DNA from: Euptelea pleiosperma
Lineage: Eukaryota; Streptophyta; Magnoliopsida; Ranunculales; Eupteleaceae
Direction: 5' to 3'
Assembly: GCA_035048495.1 (NCBI GenBank)
Contig: CM068551.1
Span: 15,440,248 to 15,504,247, forward strand
DNA length: 64,000 nt
This document shows positions 1 to 12,161 of this stretch, one piece after another. Each line of letters starts with the position of its first letter. Position 1 is the first letter of the stretch. A model generated the notes under the pieces. It made no database searches and was not told the DNA's origin. It was given only the letters and a program-made list of their open reading frames with translations. The translations under genes and the position numbers were made by a program.

Positions 1-209
1 AATGTAAACTTAATTTAGTTGCCAATCCAAGGCTACCCGAGAAACGAAAGGAAGAATCCTTGTTTGTAATACCAGGAACCTCCTATCGCACGTGCGTGTG
101 TAATTATGTATGTATATGTTGTATTCACAACTTTATTTTCACTGGCCACTTTTAGATATACAAAATTAAATTTACAGGCAAGGCTGAGGCTACTACAGTT
201 CTTAAAAGT

Positions 210-3200
210 TCACTGCTCCTTTGACTTCAGTTGTCTCCCAAGTAAGAAAAGTCCCACAGTAGAAAAAGCAGACAAGATTGTCGACGAGTAGCAAATTGCT
301 AGCAGAGCTCCCCTCAATGACTGCATTCAAAAACAAGTATCAGTATTTATGTATTGAGTATTTAATCACAGTATTACCGTGCGAGTAGTAGGTAGTGGAT
401 GGTGTGATAAGATAAGATTTCTTTCAAGCATACTAATGAAATAAAAATAAAAATAAAATAAAAATCAAGCACCTTGGCTAGCAACAATGCGTTGTCATTT
501 GCATACTGCAGTGAGCTCTCTGGTATGTTTTGGACACCTTGACTTAATTCCCATGAGAGAATCCTAAATTTTGACATTTGGAAGTAATCAGTTCATTCTT
601 GCTTTGACATTCTCTTCCCTACTCATGATTTTTTTATTATAACAGACTCCTAGTTCAAAAGAGGTGGTTACCCAAAACCAAAAGCAATTGCGGCTCCAAT
701 GTTGGCTTTAGAAGGTGTTAACTCAACCTGTAGTTCTCCAAACTGCAGTTGAAATCAATACAAATCATGCACAATTGATTTTAAGGGCTCGAACAAAATG
801 ATTTAACTATCACAGTAAATGCAACAGAACCAGTTACCTTCAGCATCCTACTTTCCACTTGGGGTTCTTCACTGGTTGTAGTTACTGGACTCGCAGAGAG
901 GAGCTTTCCAGTCTTAACCATTGCTTTGGCAATCTGCAACAGTTAAAAAGCATCCAACATATCACTATTGGAGTTAAGTTCACTGGGAGTTATGTTGCAT
1001 CATGATGTGAAAACTTGCTCCACAAATTGTTAAAAATACCAACTAATCTGTTTCAAGGCGTCATCTAACCGAAAATTAAAATATGCCCCAACTTTAATCG
1101 TAGGGTGACTCACACTCGCATCAATGAAAAGCTGTCCGTTTCGATTCTTGAAGCAAAAGAGCGAGTTGGAAGGAAAAGTGCAAGAAATAATCAGATACTG
1201 GGCGACATTGCACATGTAGAGCAGGAAGCTGACATGCCAAGTCTGAGAATTTCCCAAGAATTCATCACAGGTGGAAGATATTCTTTCACGACAAATTCTT
1301 TGGTGCGCCTAAGAAGCTTCATGTACCGCGCGCAAATGGTTACTAACATCAATGAAATAGTTACCGCATTTTTAGAAAAAGTTACCACCTAAGAATCTTC
1401 GTGCAAGATTCTAACATAAAAAGTTACTACGGCTCTTCTACGTTATAAAAAATTTCCCACAGGAACTGTATATCGACACAAATGAACTGTTGATTTCAGT
1501 AGAACTTTTTGTGTGCACCGAGAAGACAGACCGTTCTTTTACCTAGGGACCAGATGGTGAGTAATCTTTTTCAAACCATTGGTTCCTATATTTTAGTTAT
1601 GGTAGTCACTATGCATGCTACGGCATCTACACAGGTTGTCATCTCCATCTACGAATACTGACGGAAGGACATACTCGCACTTTAACGAGTGGCAAAGTAC
1701 CGAATAGCCAGGTGAAGTTCTCACTTCAAGTCCATTGTGGCCAAAAACAATCATAGATACTAGATTCCTATTATTTAAAATTGGACTAAAACCAAGGAAA
1801 AAAGGTTAAGTGGGGGTTTTCTGATGGGTACTATGATATGCATGTCCTCCAACATGTCAAACAGTGTCCTTGATGGATATTATACAAGTACAGTAAAACA
1901 GATCTACGAAAAGGACTTGCAGTTTTCTTTGTGGAGCGTTGGCTAGAATCTGAATTTGTAACCTGAGGGCTATTTGTTCAGTCTTGGGTTTCTGGGCCGT
2001 TATGTATTTAAGCATCATCCCAACAGCTATAGGCATGTAAAGGAATGACATGTACTGATGGTTTTATTTTGTTACAATGTATTGTTTTTTTTCCTGAGTT
2101 GAAAGATATGTTTTGAGTTCCAAATTATTTATCTACATCTCGCCATAATTAATACCATATAAATTTATTCTTTTTTGGTGCCAAATCATTTCTTTCCTCG
2201 CACACAACAAATAATGTAGTTATACTAATTAGGATACCTTTGAGGTGCTATACTCAAATATTGAGAATCACAGATCAATTTTCCAAAAGCCAGTTTAGAC
2301 CTTAAGGTAGGAGATCACAGAGGAAAAGGGCATATGGGTTGACCATAACCCAAGGAGCAGACTGTCAAAATGACTTCCTACTACTCTGTGAAGTTTTTTG
2401 ACAAAGACTATTCCTACTAATAGCCTGTGTCGATCTATTAAAATATTCTTGCATCTATCGGTTGCTTAATTATGTGTGTTTGCATACTATCACTGGAATT
2501 AGAATCATCGATAAACCTTTATAATGACTTTTGGTACATGTATTACAGCAAACCACTTTAAAAAAAACCCTTTTTCCGTTTAATAAGCTTCACTTCAGAA
2601 GATCTACATGATAAAATTCGATCCCCCACAATTTTCATTCTTCCTATTTATCTCCAAATATTATTTATTAAAAGTAGAAAAGACAATCTCTTGAAGCCAC
2701 AATAGTGAAAAAAGAAACGAATCATCTGCAGCATGAATTTGATAAACTCAAGAAGAATGAACTCTGTAAGAGATCTGTGTTGTTTGTTATTACCCTTTGT
2801 AGCTCGCCTTGACCATACTGTCCCATGGATTCAAATCTCCTCCCAGATGATAGCAAGCGCTTGCCAAATGCTACACCAAGAGAACAACATGAAATGGTTT
2901 CCAAAAGAAACACTCAAGTCATACATAAAGTAAAATAAACATCATTAGTGTGTACTTCAATTCTTGCCTGATTTGGCATTGCCTGTCAAAGAACCTGCTA
3001 GCTGGGGGAGCTTGCTTGCTATACTACAGGAAGTTGATGTGTCAGCTAGTTCCCATGCTCGAGACAGATTCAACAGTGTCTCTGCCAGCTCTTGACCACA
3101 CTGAAAATGATAACTCAATGAAACTTAATACAAATTCTAGGTATTAAGTTTCGGAAATTGATTATCTTTCTTCCAATCTGTAGCTGTGAATAATATTTTA

Positions 3201-6200
3201 AACAAATAATGAAATAAGCCTGTTTGAGCTAAAGGAAAGTGGGTCACCACCTAGGTATGGAAAGATGGGCACCAAGCAAATGTGGTTGCATGCATCTGGA
3301 ACCCAGGTGTGGAAAGGTGGAAGCCAACTAAATGCGGCTCTATTTTTTTCAAAAAAACGAGTGCCCACAGACTTGTTCTCCCCCTTTTCTCGGCACAGAA
3401 ATACAGAAATCTTGTGAGAGAACAGGCACATAGAATAGAAGAGATGAGGTTTTTGGGGACGAACTCTCCCAATAAGTTTCTTCGGGGCTCAGTTGTGACA
3501 ACATATGAGCGAAGGTAGCCACTTGAAGCTGTGAGTGTATTGTGCTCAGGAAAACATACGCACTGGCCTATTTTTAGGAGGAATCTGAACTAAGCATTTA
3601 TTACTCAAGACTATACAGTTTGGGAATAAGGAAAACATAGTTATCAAAGATTGAACTCCTATCAGGATGAATACATCCCCGTGATGGCTCGGATGTGCAC
3701 AGAGTTTTTGGGTCCAAAGGGAGTGTTAATTAAAGGGATGTGCACCTTTGTTGATGGAATGCTTTTGGAGGATGAGGGGCAACTGGAAAACACCGGACTG
3801 TTGTGGGAGACATGGTGCAACCTCCATCTTTTAGTGACAAACTTCTGGCACATCTGTCTCCAATGCTGGAGACTGGGAAATGGTTCCTGATGACATCATG
3901 GTAGACTACTGATGACATCCAACCTGTATTGGAGGAAAATAAAAAACTGGTGCTTCAATAACTCTAGATTCAGATCTTCAACAGTGCATCAGGCAACAGT
4001 GGCACTTCGTTTAACTAGGAAAGTTTTAGGATCTGTGAACTTCACTTACCTTCATAAATGCCTCCAAATCATCTGGTCTCACAGAAATTTACAGATCATT
4101 GATATGGTCATGATTATTACACATTTTTAAATTTGGTCATATGAGAGAAATCATCTACTGTTTAAGGGACAGTGGATCGTGGCTGTACACTACCTTACCT
4201 TTAGTCAATAGTAATCAGAGTTTCAAGCATCAGACTCAGAAACTGTCATGACCACAGCCATTTGGGTCTTTATCTCATAATTATTGATTGAATATTATGA
4301 ATCGGGAGGTGAAAGAATTATTGGTGATACAATTGGTAAGTTATTAAAAGTGGATAACCTGACTCAGAGCACTTCTCAAAGCAGATACGCTCGCAAGTAG
4401 TTTTGCCTTAAATATGAAAATCTTGATGTGATCTGTTCTCGTTGTGGAGCCTTTGGCCATCATCTTGATCAATGCTAACACGGACCAGTTCTTGATATTC
4501 TGAGCTCATCAGTCCAAGAGACACCTCCAAGTCGAAGGAACCACCGCCTCTCGACAGAGGACCTTCCGAGACCCCTTATGGGTCTTTTATACAAGTACAT
4601 AGAAGAAAGAACTGAAAAACTCCATCAGAAATCTCAAAGAATGGCCGCAAGATGGCTCCTCCCTGTGGAGAGGCTTGGTTCTCATTTTTATTCCCTACAG
4701 CTTGGGGACGGCAATCTACATCAGCAGGGTCAGCAGATGACGCTGCCCAGAAAGATCCAGATGTCGACAGTCAATCCCAGACTCGTGGCAAAATGTGACA
4801 GCTGACATCTAAGCCCCGCTTCACTAATAGATGATATTCTAACATACACTGCCCAACAAAAGCTTTCATTCCAAGCAAAGGAAGGAAAAATGGAGATCAA
4901 CGAAGATTTGGCGGTAGGAAACTCTCAGAATTCTTCAGGCCCTGTTCTGAGAGTGACACTTTCACACTGCTCCAAGCCCCCAACTGGGATGGCCAAACAC
5001 TTCTCGAGGCTATTCCTTGAACATACAGACTCTGCCTCCATGAATGCAGGACAGGCATGCAGCCATAAAGTTAATCCCTCCTCCACCACCATCATCATCA
5101 CTGTAATCTGTTCACCATGCATCCCTTCCACCGTCTTCTATAATTCACCTTCACCTTCCTCTCCTCCATCTTCTTCTCCTTCTGTCAAGGAAATTCGTCT
5201 TCAGTGTCCTCCCCTCTTTCTGCCTTTGAGGTTGCAATCCAATGCCAAAGTACCCAACTTCCGCCATTGGAAACATCTCAAAAGCAACCTCACCTGGCAT
5301 GGATATTCCGACCAATTCGAAGGATTGCCGTTGTGCCAACAAAGATGAACCCCCTCGATCATGTATCAGCTCCTCCTCTCTCACCCCCATCACCTATCAA
5401 CCCCAACATGCACACTCTATCCCCTTCAAACCTCTGTCTGACTTCCTCCCAACTTTCTTCTAACTTCTAAGACCAGAACTACTAGGGAGACCACTGAGTT
5501 CACCTTCACCCATCATGCAAGCAGTTCCAAGATTTCTAAACCCATACAAAATAGAACCAGTTTCTCTCATTACCGTAGAACACCATCCCAGAAAAATTCA
5601 AATATTTCAAATTATAGACCATCCATTCCTAGTGATATCCAATCTGACCACATCCAGAATAACTTGTTGGCAAGGTTTAAAATATCGTTCCGTCTCATTG
5701 TCTCGTTAGGTTGATGGAAAGAGACAAAACGAAGCAATGGAAAAAACACTAAATGTCTCAACAAGGTTAAACCAATTTTTTAAGCTTAATTAGTTATAAA
5801 TTTGTTTTTTAGCATTTATATATTTTATAAAAGTACATATACCATGAAAATAAGGTTCTATACCAATTTTAATGCTTCAATTAAGTTTTTGGCACCCAAT
5901 GTATCGTCTCGGTACCTTACCGGAACGAGGCATCTTGACCGAAACGGAGTGGGACGAAACCAGATTTTCAACCATGCTTGTTGAGCATGGTTTAAAGTCT
6001 CAGTAACTAACAATTCAATGACTGAGACCAATGATTGTTGGGTTCTCAGCTAACAAACCTATCATCTAGGAAGTCCACCATAGGTATTTTGAACACTTCT
6101 TTACCCAAACGTATGCGTTAGAGCTACCATTATGGCTGATGACAAATGGAAACTCATCTCATATGGGCGATTGATCAAGAAGGCCTCCTCCAGCAGCTCC

Positions 6201-9200
6201 AACCCCAACCTTCTATCAATGAGAATATTAATCTGGAATGCCAAAGGGGCGGGGAACCCTGGGTTCTTAGAAGCGATTCATAATCCTTGAAGGATTAACT
6301 GCCCAAACAATATTGTGATCATGAACCTTGTATTAGGGGAATGTTTGCCTCAAATGTAGTTTGCAAAATCGGGTTTAAAGGGTCCTTCTGTCTAGTATTG
6401 GAAGGCTTAGTCTCAATGCATGCCGCATCTTCTTCTCATTTGATCTATTATTGTTATTGAACAGCCCCACTCAAAACCCTTCAGTTCTCTCAATGGTTTA
6501 CAGGTATCCTAATATGATGAACTAAAATAAGTAATGGCAAGAACTTGAGGTGATTGCAGGTGCTAACCACAATGCTTGGTCAGTGGTTGGTGATTACAAT
6601 GTGGTGTCCCGTCCAAAGGATTGATCTAGAGGCAACCCTCTATCCATGCACAGCTGCAACAATTTTAATGAATGCAATACAAAAGTGGACTGATTGATAT
6701 TGGTTTTGGAGAATAGAGATTCACGTGGAGCAATAAGAGACATGGTGGTGGTCTGATTTGTTACAGACTAGATTGTGAGATGGCAAATTCATTATGTTGC
6801 ACACTTATTTCTTATGCAAAGGTTGATCCCTTACTCCCCATACACCTACTTCGACCATCATCCGGTAGTCTTAGATATGGAAGGTACTGTCCATTACCAA
6901 CCTAAAACAAATCTAGTTAGCTCATCCTACTATTGTCCAAACCATTGCTTCTGCATGGTCGAATCCCTCGTCTCACTTGTCTACTACTTCTTTCCTGAAT
7001 ATATAATTATCTTTGCAAACCTCGTTGATTGATTGGAGTAAACATGTGTTGGCAATATATTTCATTAAATCCGCGGAACATATGCTCGACTACAGGAAGT
7101 CAAGAAGTCCTTGGCTAAAAGACCTTTTCTTTCTAATTCCAAACACGAACTTTTGGCCCACTATTCCCATCTTATTCATTGTGAAGAAATTTTCTGGGCT
7201 CAATGCTCCCAACAAGTATGACTCTCCTGTGGCATTGCAACACAAGTTATTTTAATATGACAAAGATATTTCGGTGTAGCAATAACAAGGTATTTACCAA
7301 GGACATCTCGATCTATCTTGTGGGACTCTTTCCAAACCTATTCCCTACCCAAGTCCGTGGAAGTCTCCACTTTCTACGCTTGGAGGTATTTCTCCTCGAT
7401 TATTTGGGGCGGGCAACTTCACTTTGCTTCTACTTGTATCTGGTAAAGAAATCAAGCATTCACTTTACAGCATCCATTCTTCCAAAGCCCCTTGCCCATA
7501 TGGGTTTCAACGCATGTTTTTTGTTGTTATTAGGCATTTATTAGTGCCAGAGAATCAGAGATCGCATGCTTGTTACTAAGTTCTTTGAGACATTCCTCCA
7601 TTGTTGAATATTCTTACCTCGTGCTCATTCCAAGAACTTGTCCAGAACTTTCGATCAATAATCCTTTTCAACACCATTTATAATATCGTCAGTAAAATAT
7701 TGGCTCAAAGCACGTTCTTTGCTAAATAGCACATTAACGACAATGCATTTTTACATTCATTAAGATAAAGAAACACAAACATGGTTTTTTAGCTTGTAAT
7801 ATTGACTTGGACAAAGCATATGGCCACCTAAAATGAAGATTCCTTCCTCAAACACTGCAATTCGGTTTCAATTCTCTAAGTGGGCTAATTGATCATGAAT
7901 AAATCACCTTCACCTCTTTTATATTCTTCTCAACAAATCCCTATCTAATCCTTCAAACCGTAGAGAGGTCTTTGCCAAGGCGATCTCTTATCATTTTATC
8001 TGTTTAGTATGTGTATGGAAATTCTATCCACTTAGTTGCTTCACCTTTCGAAGAACAACAACATTTATCTGGTTCCCTCTTCCTGCTTTGGTCCCAACAT
8101 TTCTCATATTTTCTTCATCGGCGACATCGTCCTCTTCTCCAGAATTGACCTTCACAATGTGAGGAACCTGCATGATGTGTAGGACCAATTCACGGCCCAA
8201 TCAGGGCAACTTTTAGCTATCATAAGTCCTGTATCCATTGCTCTCCCAATGTCCATCCACACTTACAATGAGCCTTGGTTGGGGCTATGGAAATGCATCT
8301 TGTTCACTCTTCCAACAAATATCTTGGCCTCCTTTTGATCCGTAAGAGAATTCGCTCAATTTACATTTCATGAGATCCTTAATTGTATTTCTCCAAAACA
8401 AACCTTCATAATGTGAGGAACTTGCATGACAGTTGGACCAATTCTCTGCCCAATCGAAGCAACTTTAAGCTATCGTCAAATATCCATTGATCTCCAAATG
8501 TCCATCCTCACTTATAGTGAACCTTGGCTAGGGATATGGGAATGTATCTTGCTCACTCTTTCAACAAATATCTTGGCCTCCCTTTGATCCAGAAGAGAAT
8601 CACTCAATTTACATTTCATGAGGTCCTTAATTGTATTTCTCCTAATTATATGTTTGGCATGCTTGCACCCTCTCTCAAAGAGCAGCCCCAGTACAACTTA
8701 CTTTTGGATCAATATGGGTCTCCTTCACACAACCATCTTGTTCGCTAGGAATTCATCCAATGTTCTTTATCTCATGGAGGATAGGGCATTAAATTTATGT
8801 GTGTCATGAAAGCATGGCAGCTTCTTTAAAACCCTCAAGATCTTTAGTTTCTACTCTTCTGGACAAAGTATTTTCCCCACTTCTCCATTCTAACTGTAAT
8901 CTCAACCTTTTGCGTCATTTGTTTGGCAAGTCATCATCCGGTCTTAGGATCAAATTATAGATAGCATTCAATGAAAATTTGGCTTCCTCACCTCTTGCTT
9001 AGTTAGTGCCTCTTGGTGTTCTCCCGTTTGTTGAGCTCATGCCTAGGTGAAAATAAATATTGAAAAACCAATTTATTCTTATGAATTCGAATAGCACATA
9101 GGAGATAAAGGTACATGATAAGGGATTAATTTGGATTAGCAACGGCCCATCCGAAATTCCAGTAATCTAGGAATACGTATTCACTCTCAACCACGGCCAT

Positions 9201-11228
9201 TGGACACACATTCTTCCCATATGGACTTCTACCACCCTTAGATTGTTTAAGATGCATGACTCTTGCACCTATTGATGTTCAAGATCAGATAGTTTGGGCC
9301 TTCTCCCCTTCGGGTACATTCACGATGAAAAGTGCTTATCATCAATTCTCTCTTAATCTTTCTTATAATCCATTTACCTTATGGCAAAAATGTTTGGAAA
9401 GCTCAATATCTGCACAACTGTGGCACTTTATTTAATGGTGACCGCCTCCCAATGGATTGGTAAAGATCAATACCGACAACAACGAAAAAATCTGAGCCCG
9501 CGGGAAGTTGTTCAAGCCTTTACATGCAACATTGATCAGATCATCATATCACTAGCCAAATTATAAGGTTTGAAAGAAGGTCTTGAGCTTGCCTGGAATT
9601 GGGGCTACCAATCAGTCACTTTGGAAAGCAATTATTAACTGGCTATTGCTATAATCATGTTGGAGTCCAATTGTCATGGAGGCATGAAACTCTCATTAGG
9701 GAGTGCCGTTAACTTTTGCAATGCTCATGGCTTTCCACCTTCGTCATATATGCCATGAAGCTAACCATCGTGCTGAATTTTTATCTAGCTTACCTTTTCT
9801 TTCCCAATTGGAACATTCTGTCCCTTGTTGTACCCCTGTTGGGCAGATAGTTTAGCTTAATAATTTTCTTCTTACCCAAAAAAAAGTGTTTGTTGGATTC
9901 TCTCGGGTGGTTCCCATTATTTTCTGATGTTTAATGGTTGTTCAACAGAAATTGGGTGAATTCGAAGTCCTGCAAGTGTCTCTTGAATTTTTAGGTCTGG
10001 GACCAACAAATCCTGACCTACAAGCTCGTGGATCAATCTCAATCCACTTTCTAGTCCCAAAAACTTAACGGGTGGTGGAATACCCTGTTTTTTTCTCTTT
10101 TGGATAGACCTCTCATAGTCCTGATGTTATGCTAACACAATACCACCTCAACCCCAGGAGTTGGAATTAAGAATAAGGACATCATAAAAAGGTGTATGAC
10201 ATTGTTATTTCCATATCCAACAGATGATGTCAAAGAGGTACGTGTGTATGTGTGTGTGTGACATAACAGCCCTTAGTACACTTGCACTAGGTTCAATTGG
10301 CTCACCATGCCCGGCCATTATATATAATTAGATAAAGAAGCTTCTCTTTTAACCACGAGAAACGGAATCTCTATAATTGATCCCATTAGGCTTGGGCTGG
10401 CTGCATGCCTTGTCCAAATCCAAATCGCAAGTGAGCTGGGATTGAACTGAGGGCATCTCACCCGGCGAATGTGCTTTAATCCGTAATGAATCTGAGCCAG
10501 AGCCAAGCCAGTTAATCGTGTACATTTCTGTAATTTCAAATTCTCATTTCTTTTGCCTTGGAACCTTCTTAACTAGTCATTGCAAGCTAAAATTTCAGGG
10601 AAATGTGATCATATGTATCAAAACTAACCCTGATTTTATAATTTGATAAAAACTATAACCCTAATTTTCTTCAAATGATGAACAGACAGAATTAAGTCAC
10701 TAACCTCATCGATGACAGGCCCATTCGCAAGATCGAAAGCCGCGTCGTTCAGCTTCGCAGAACCAAAACTCTCTCAATAAAAAACTACAAACTTAATCGA
10801 CTTAATTTGATCACTAATGGAAAAAAAAAAAAAAAAGAGGAATCGCGCTTACGTCGAGACGAAGATCATTAGGGAGCCTGGCGGAAGTAATCCGGAGGAA
10901 GAGCAAAGCTGTCCTGCAAAACAAACAAGTGGTGCTTACGTCTAGCTGAATCCAAACCAAAACTGTAGCCCTAGAAATCGATGTGAGATACAGAGAAACT
11001 GGTGCTTACGGCTATCTCTTGAAGGAGGGGTTCGGTTTCTTGATCTAGAAATTTGGGAGAATCTGATTCTGCGAGAGCAAATGAGATGGTGAGGGATCTG
11101 TTCTGGAGAGATTTTTTCTTGGAGGGCTTGAGAGAGAGCAGAGAAGGGATATGGTGGGAGTTTCGGTGAAAGGAGAGGGTCTGACGGGAAGAAAGGCTGG
11201 AGAGTGGTTGAAGGAGAAGAGAAGCCAT
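210..11228 (-). CDS. Nine-exon nuclear gene for a predicted plastid membrane protein (family not identified)
   Basis: Exons, in order on the minus strand: 11228-11010, 10913-10853, 10752-10705, 3100-2968, 2870-2794, 933-838, 742-672, 563-473, 320-210 (TGA). Every junction has AG acceptors and GT donors, except intron 4, which uses GC. Phases join through all exons to give about 301 residues. Residues 1-50 are rich in Ser, Leu, Arg and His with almost no acidic residues, like a plastid transit peptide. Acidic and amphipathic stretches follow (LPNDLRLD, LNDAAFDLANGPVIDE, LLNLSRAWELADTS, FGELQVELTPSKANIGAA). The last exon encodes a hydrophobic segment of about 25 residues (from GALLAICYSS to VGLFLLG) and then a short basic tail, so a single membrane anchor is likely. 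Exon 2 is 61 nt, where 60 would keep frame: the frame reading DYFRQ must shift to reach LPNDLRLD. The gene is therefore frameshifted there, or the sequence has an error. I do not recognise the family. The start is the only ATG before the transit-like stretch. Confidence 0.72.
2871..2967 (-). other. GC-AG intron (intron 4 of the plastid-protein gene)
   Basis: On the minus strand exon 4 ends AAATCAG and the intron begins GCAAGA. It ends GGTGTAG before exon 5. Only this junction keeps phase (G joined to CA, encoding Ala), and the donor matches the AG/GCAAG consensus of the minor GC-AG intron class handled by the U2 spliceosome. The intron is 97 bp long. Confidence 0.6.
4260..4803 (+). pseudogene. 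LINE ORF1 remnant with CCHC zinc knuckle
   Basis: In one frame, broken by stops, I read LLIEYYESGGERIIGDTIGK and LLKVDNLTQSTSQSRYARK. After that comes C-S-R-C-G-A-F-G-H-H-L-D-Q-C at 4435-4476, a complete C-x2-C-x4-H-x4-C knuckle. This order (a core ending in a KVD block, then one CCHC knuckle) is typical of plant L1 ORF1 nucleic-acid chaperones. In-frame stops near 4260 and 4400 make it non-functional. The Pro/Ser-rich open stretch at 4890-5348 is probably the degraded tail of the same protein and not a separate gene. Confidence 0.65.
5672..5976. mobile_element. MULE-type MITE with CGTTCCG/CGAAACGG words, nested in the LINE
   Basis: The left end reads AAGGTTTAAAATATCGTTCC. The complement of the right end reads CATGGTTGAAAATCTGG, then TTTCGTCCC. 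Flanking 9-mers CTTGTTGGC (5663-5671) and CTTGTTGAG (5977-5985) match at 7 of 9 positions, as a Mutator-type 9-bp target duplication would after some decay. Only short open frames lie inside. It shares end type and duplication length with the other word-repeat elements of this window. Confidence 0.55.
6205..9850 (+). pseudogene. LINE ORF2 remnant (endonuclease, reverse transcriptase, RNase H)
   Basis: The first recognisable block reads RILIWNAKGAGNPGFLEAI near 6220, the start of the apurinic-type endonuclease of plant L1 elements. A block with VVGDYNVVSRPKDR follows at about 6590. Reverse-transcriptase text with GDPLSPYLFILCME is expected and partly seen near 7980-8030. The RNase H-like part reads GLKEGLELAWNWGYQSVTL near 9570. 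Many stops and indels interrupt the protein, and a 253-bp tandem duplication and a nested MITE add to the damage. It is not a host gene. Confidence 0.65.
8150..8655 (+). repeat. 253-bp tandem duplication inside the LINE
   Basis: The stretch starting CCTTCACAATGTGAGGAAC at 8150 recurs at 8403 as CCTTCATAATGTGAGGAAC. Both copies run through ACAAATATCTTGGCCTCC and CTCAATTTACATTTCATGAG. By eye the copies are about 85 percent alike, so the duplication is old and lies within reverse-transcriptase text. Confidence 0.8.
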
Positions 11229-11339
11229 TCAGGTTTCCAGTTTTCGCTGTTCGCTCAGTGCCACTGAAAATTGGCCGTTGGAAGTTTATTTGTGGTATTA
11301 TTTGAGGATGGGTTCTCTGGAGCGACACTCCAGAGTACA

Positions 11340-11700
11340 ACTTCTGTCACAAGATGTTGTGACCGGAATACGAGCCACGTGGAACACTATTAGAGGGCGC
11401 CGATCGTATGAATATTTGGCTAGTTCCTCGATGGACCTGCAAACCCAAAATCAGCCTGATCAGTAATTTTTAAGCGTTTGATTGAAGTTATTTTCATGGG
11501 TTGATTTTAACCGTAGGAATTTGAGCATTATCGAGTGTTGTCTGGGTGCAAAGCTCCAAAGGTTTTAAATCACTAATCAAGCTGATTTTTTGTTGCAAGT
11601 TCACCGAGGGACTGGCCAAACATCCATATGGTCAGCGTCCCCTAATAGTGAGCCAAGTGTCTCGTATTGTGGGTTGTGACCGGTCAGTAGTCTATACTAG
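11340..11700. mobile_element. Foldback element, upstream side of the plastid-protein gene
   Basis: The arm at about 11360-11480 (GTGACCGGAATACGAGCCAC ... CAGCCTGATCAGTAA) is an inverted copy of the arm at about 11570-11690 (ACTAATCAAGCTGATTTTT ... GGGTTGTGACCGGTC). The loop holds CATGGGTTGATTTTAACCG. It begins roughly 110 bp upstream of the ATG of the minus-strand gene, so it sits in or next to that promoter. The arms belong to the dispersed family with the word TGGCCAAACATCCATA that recurs across the window. Confidence 0.6.
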
Positions 11701-11746
11701 TTGGCCACGTGTCCCATACTGTGCGACGTCCGTCATCGAAGATTTA

Positions 11747-12157
11747 CGAGTAAACCTTCGCTCACACTATGCAGTGAGCGAAGCCGATCACAGCACACTA
11801 TACGAGCCACGTGGCACACTCTTAGTGGGCACTGATTGTATGGATGTTTGGCCAGTCCCTCGGTGGACCTGCAAACAAAAAATCAACCTGATTAGTGATT
11901 TACAACCTTTGGATCTTTGCACCCAAATAACGCTCAATAATGCTCAAATTCATTCGGTGAAAATCAACCCATGAAAATACTTCAATCCAACGCTTAGAAA
12001 TCACTGATCACGTTTATTTTTAGTTTATAGGACCACCTAGTGATTGGCCAAACATCCATACGGTCGTCAGCGCCCACTAAGTGCGCCACGTGGCTCTTAT
12101 TGTGTGCTGTGATCGGCTTCGCTCACTGCATAGTGTGAGCTAAGGTTTACGAGTAAA
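11747..12157. mobile_element. Foldback element with arms of about 180 bp
   Basis: The left arm starts TACGAGTAAACCTTCGCTCA and the complement of the right arm reads TACTCGTAAACCTTAGCTCA. The arms stay paired through GTGAGCGAAGCCGATCACAG, GAGCCACGTGGC and GGATGTTTGGCCA. Each arm also has an inner palindrome (GCTCAC...GTGAGC). A 142-codon open frame at 11546-11974 crosses this element and its neighbour and is not a gene. No clear target duplication was seen. Confidence 0.65.
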
Positions 12158-12161
12158 ACTT

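Larger units (their letters stand above)
3650..9885 (+). mobile_element. Decayed L1-type non-LTR retrotransposon (LINE)
   Basis: The plus strand shows the usual L1 order in broken frames: an ORF1 zinc knuckle near 4435, endonuclease-like text from 6205, reverse-transcriptase text around 7600-8770, RNase H-like text around 9440-9700, and an A8 tail at 9878-9885. It lies antisense inside intron 3 of the plastid-protein gene. Stops and frameshifts are frequent throughout, so it is old and inactive. The 5' boundary is uncertain, and I could not find a convincing target duplication. Confidence 0.75.
3101..10704 (-). other. 7.6 kb intron 3 swollen by a LINE
   Basis: This intron lies between LNDAAFDLANGPVIDE (exon 3) and the Cys-Gly-Gln-Glu start of exon 4. 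Most of its length is an antisense L1-type LINE with a nested MITE. The other introns are 95-152 bp, apart from intron 5 (1.86 kb), in which I see nothing recognisable. The stretch 9886-10704 also shows no coding signal beyond simple TG and A runs. Confidence 0.6.

Noticed and set aside
4890..5348. 152-codon plus-strand open frame
   Set aside because: Pro/Ser-rich, overlapped by long frames on the other strand, and placed between LINE ORF1 and ORF2 remnants. Taken as LINE ORF1 tail.
11546..11974. 142-codon plus-strand open frame
   Set aside because: It spans two foldback elements whose arms are inverted copies of each other. No protein-like motif.
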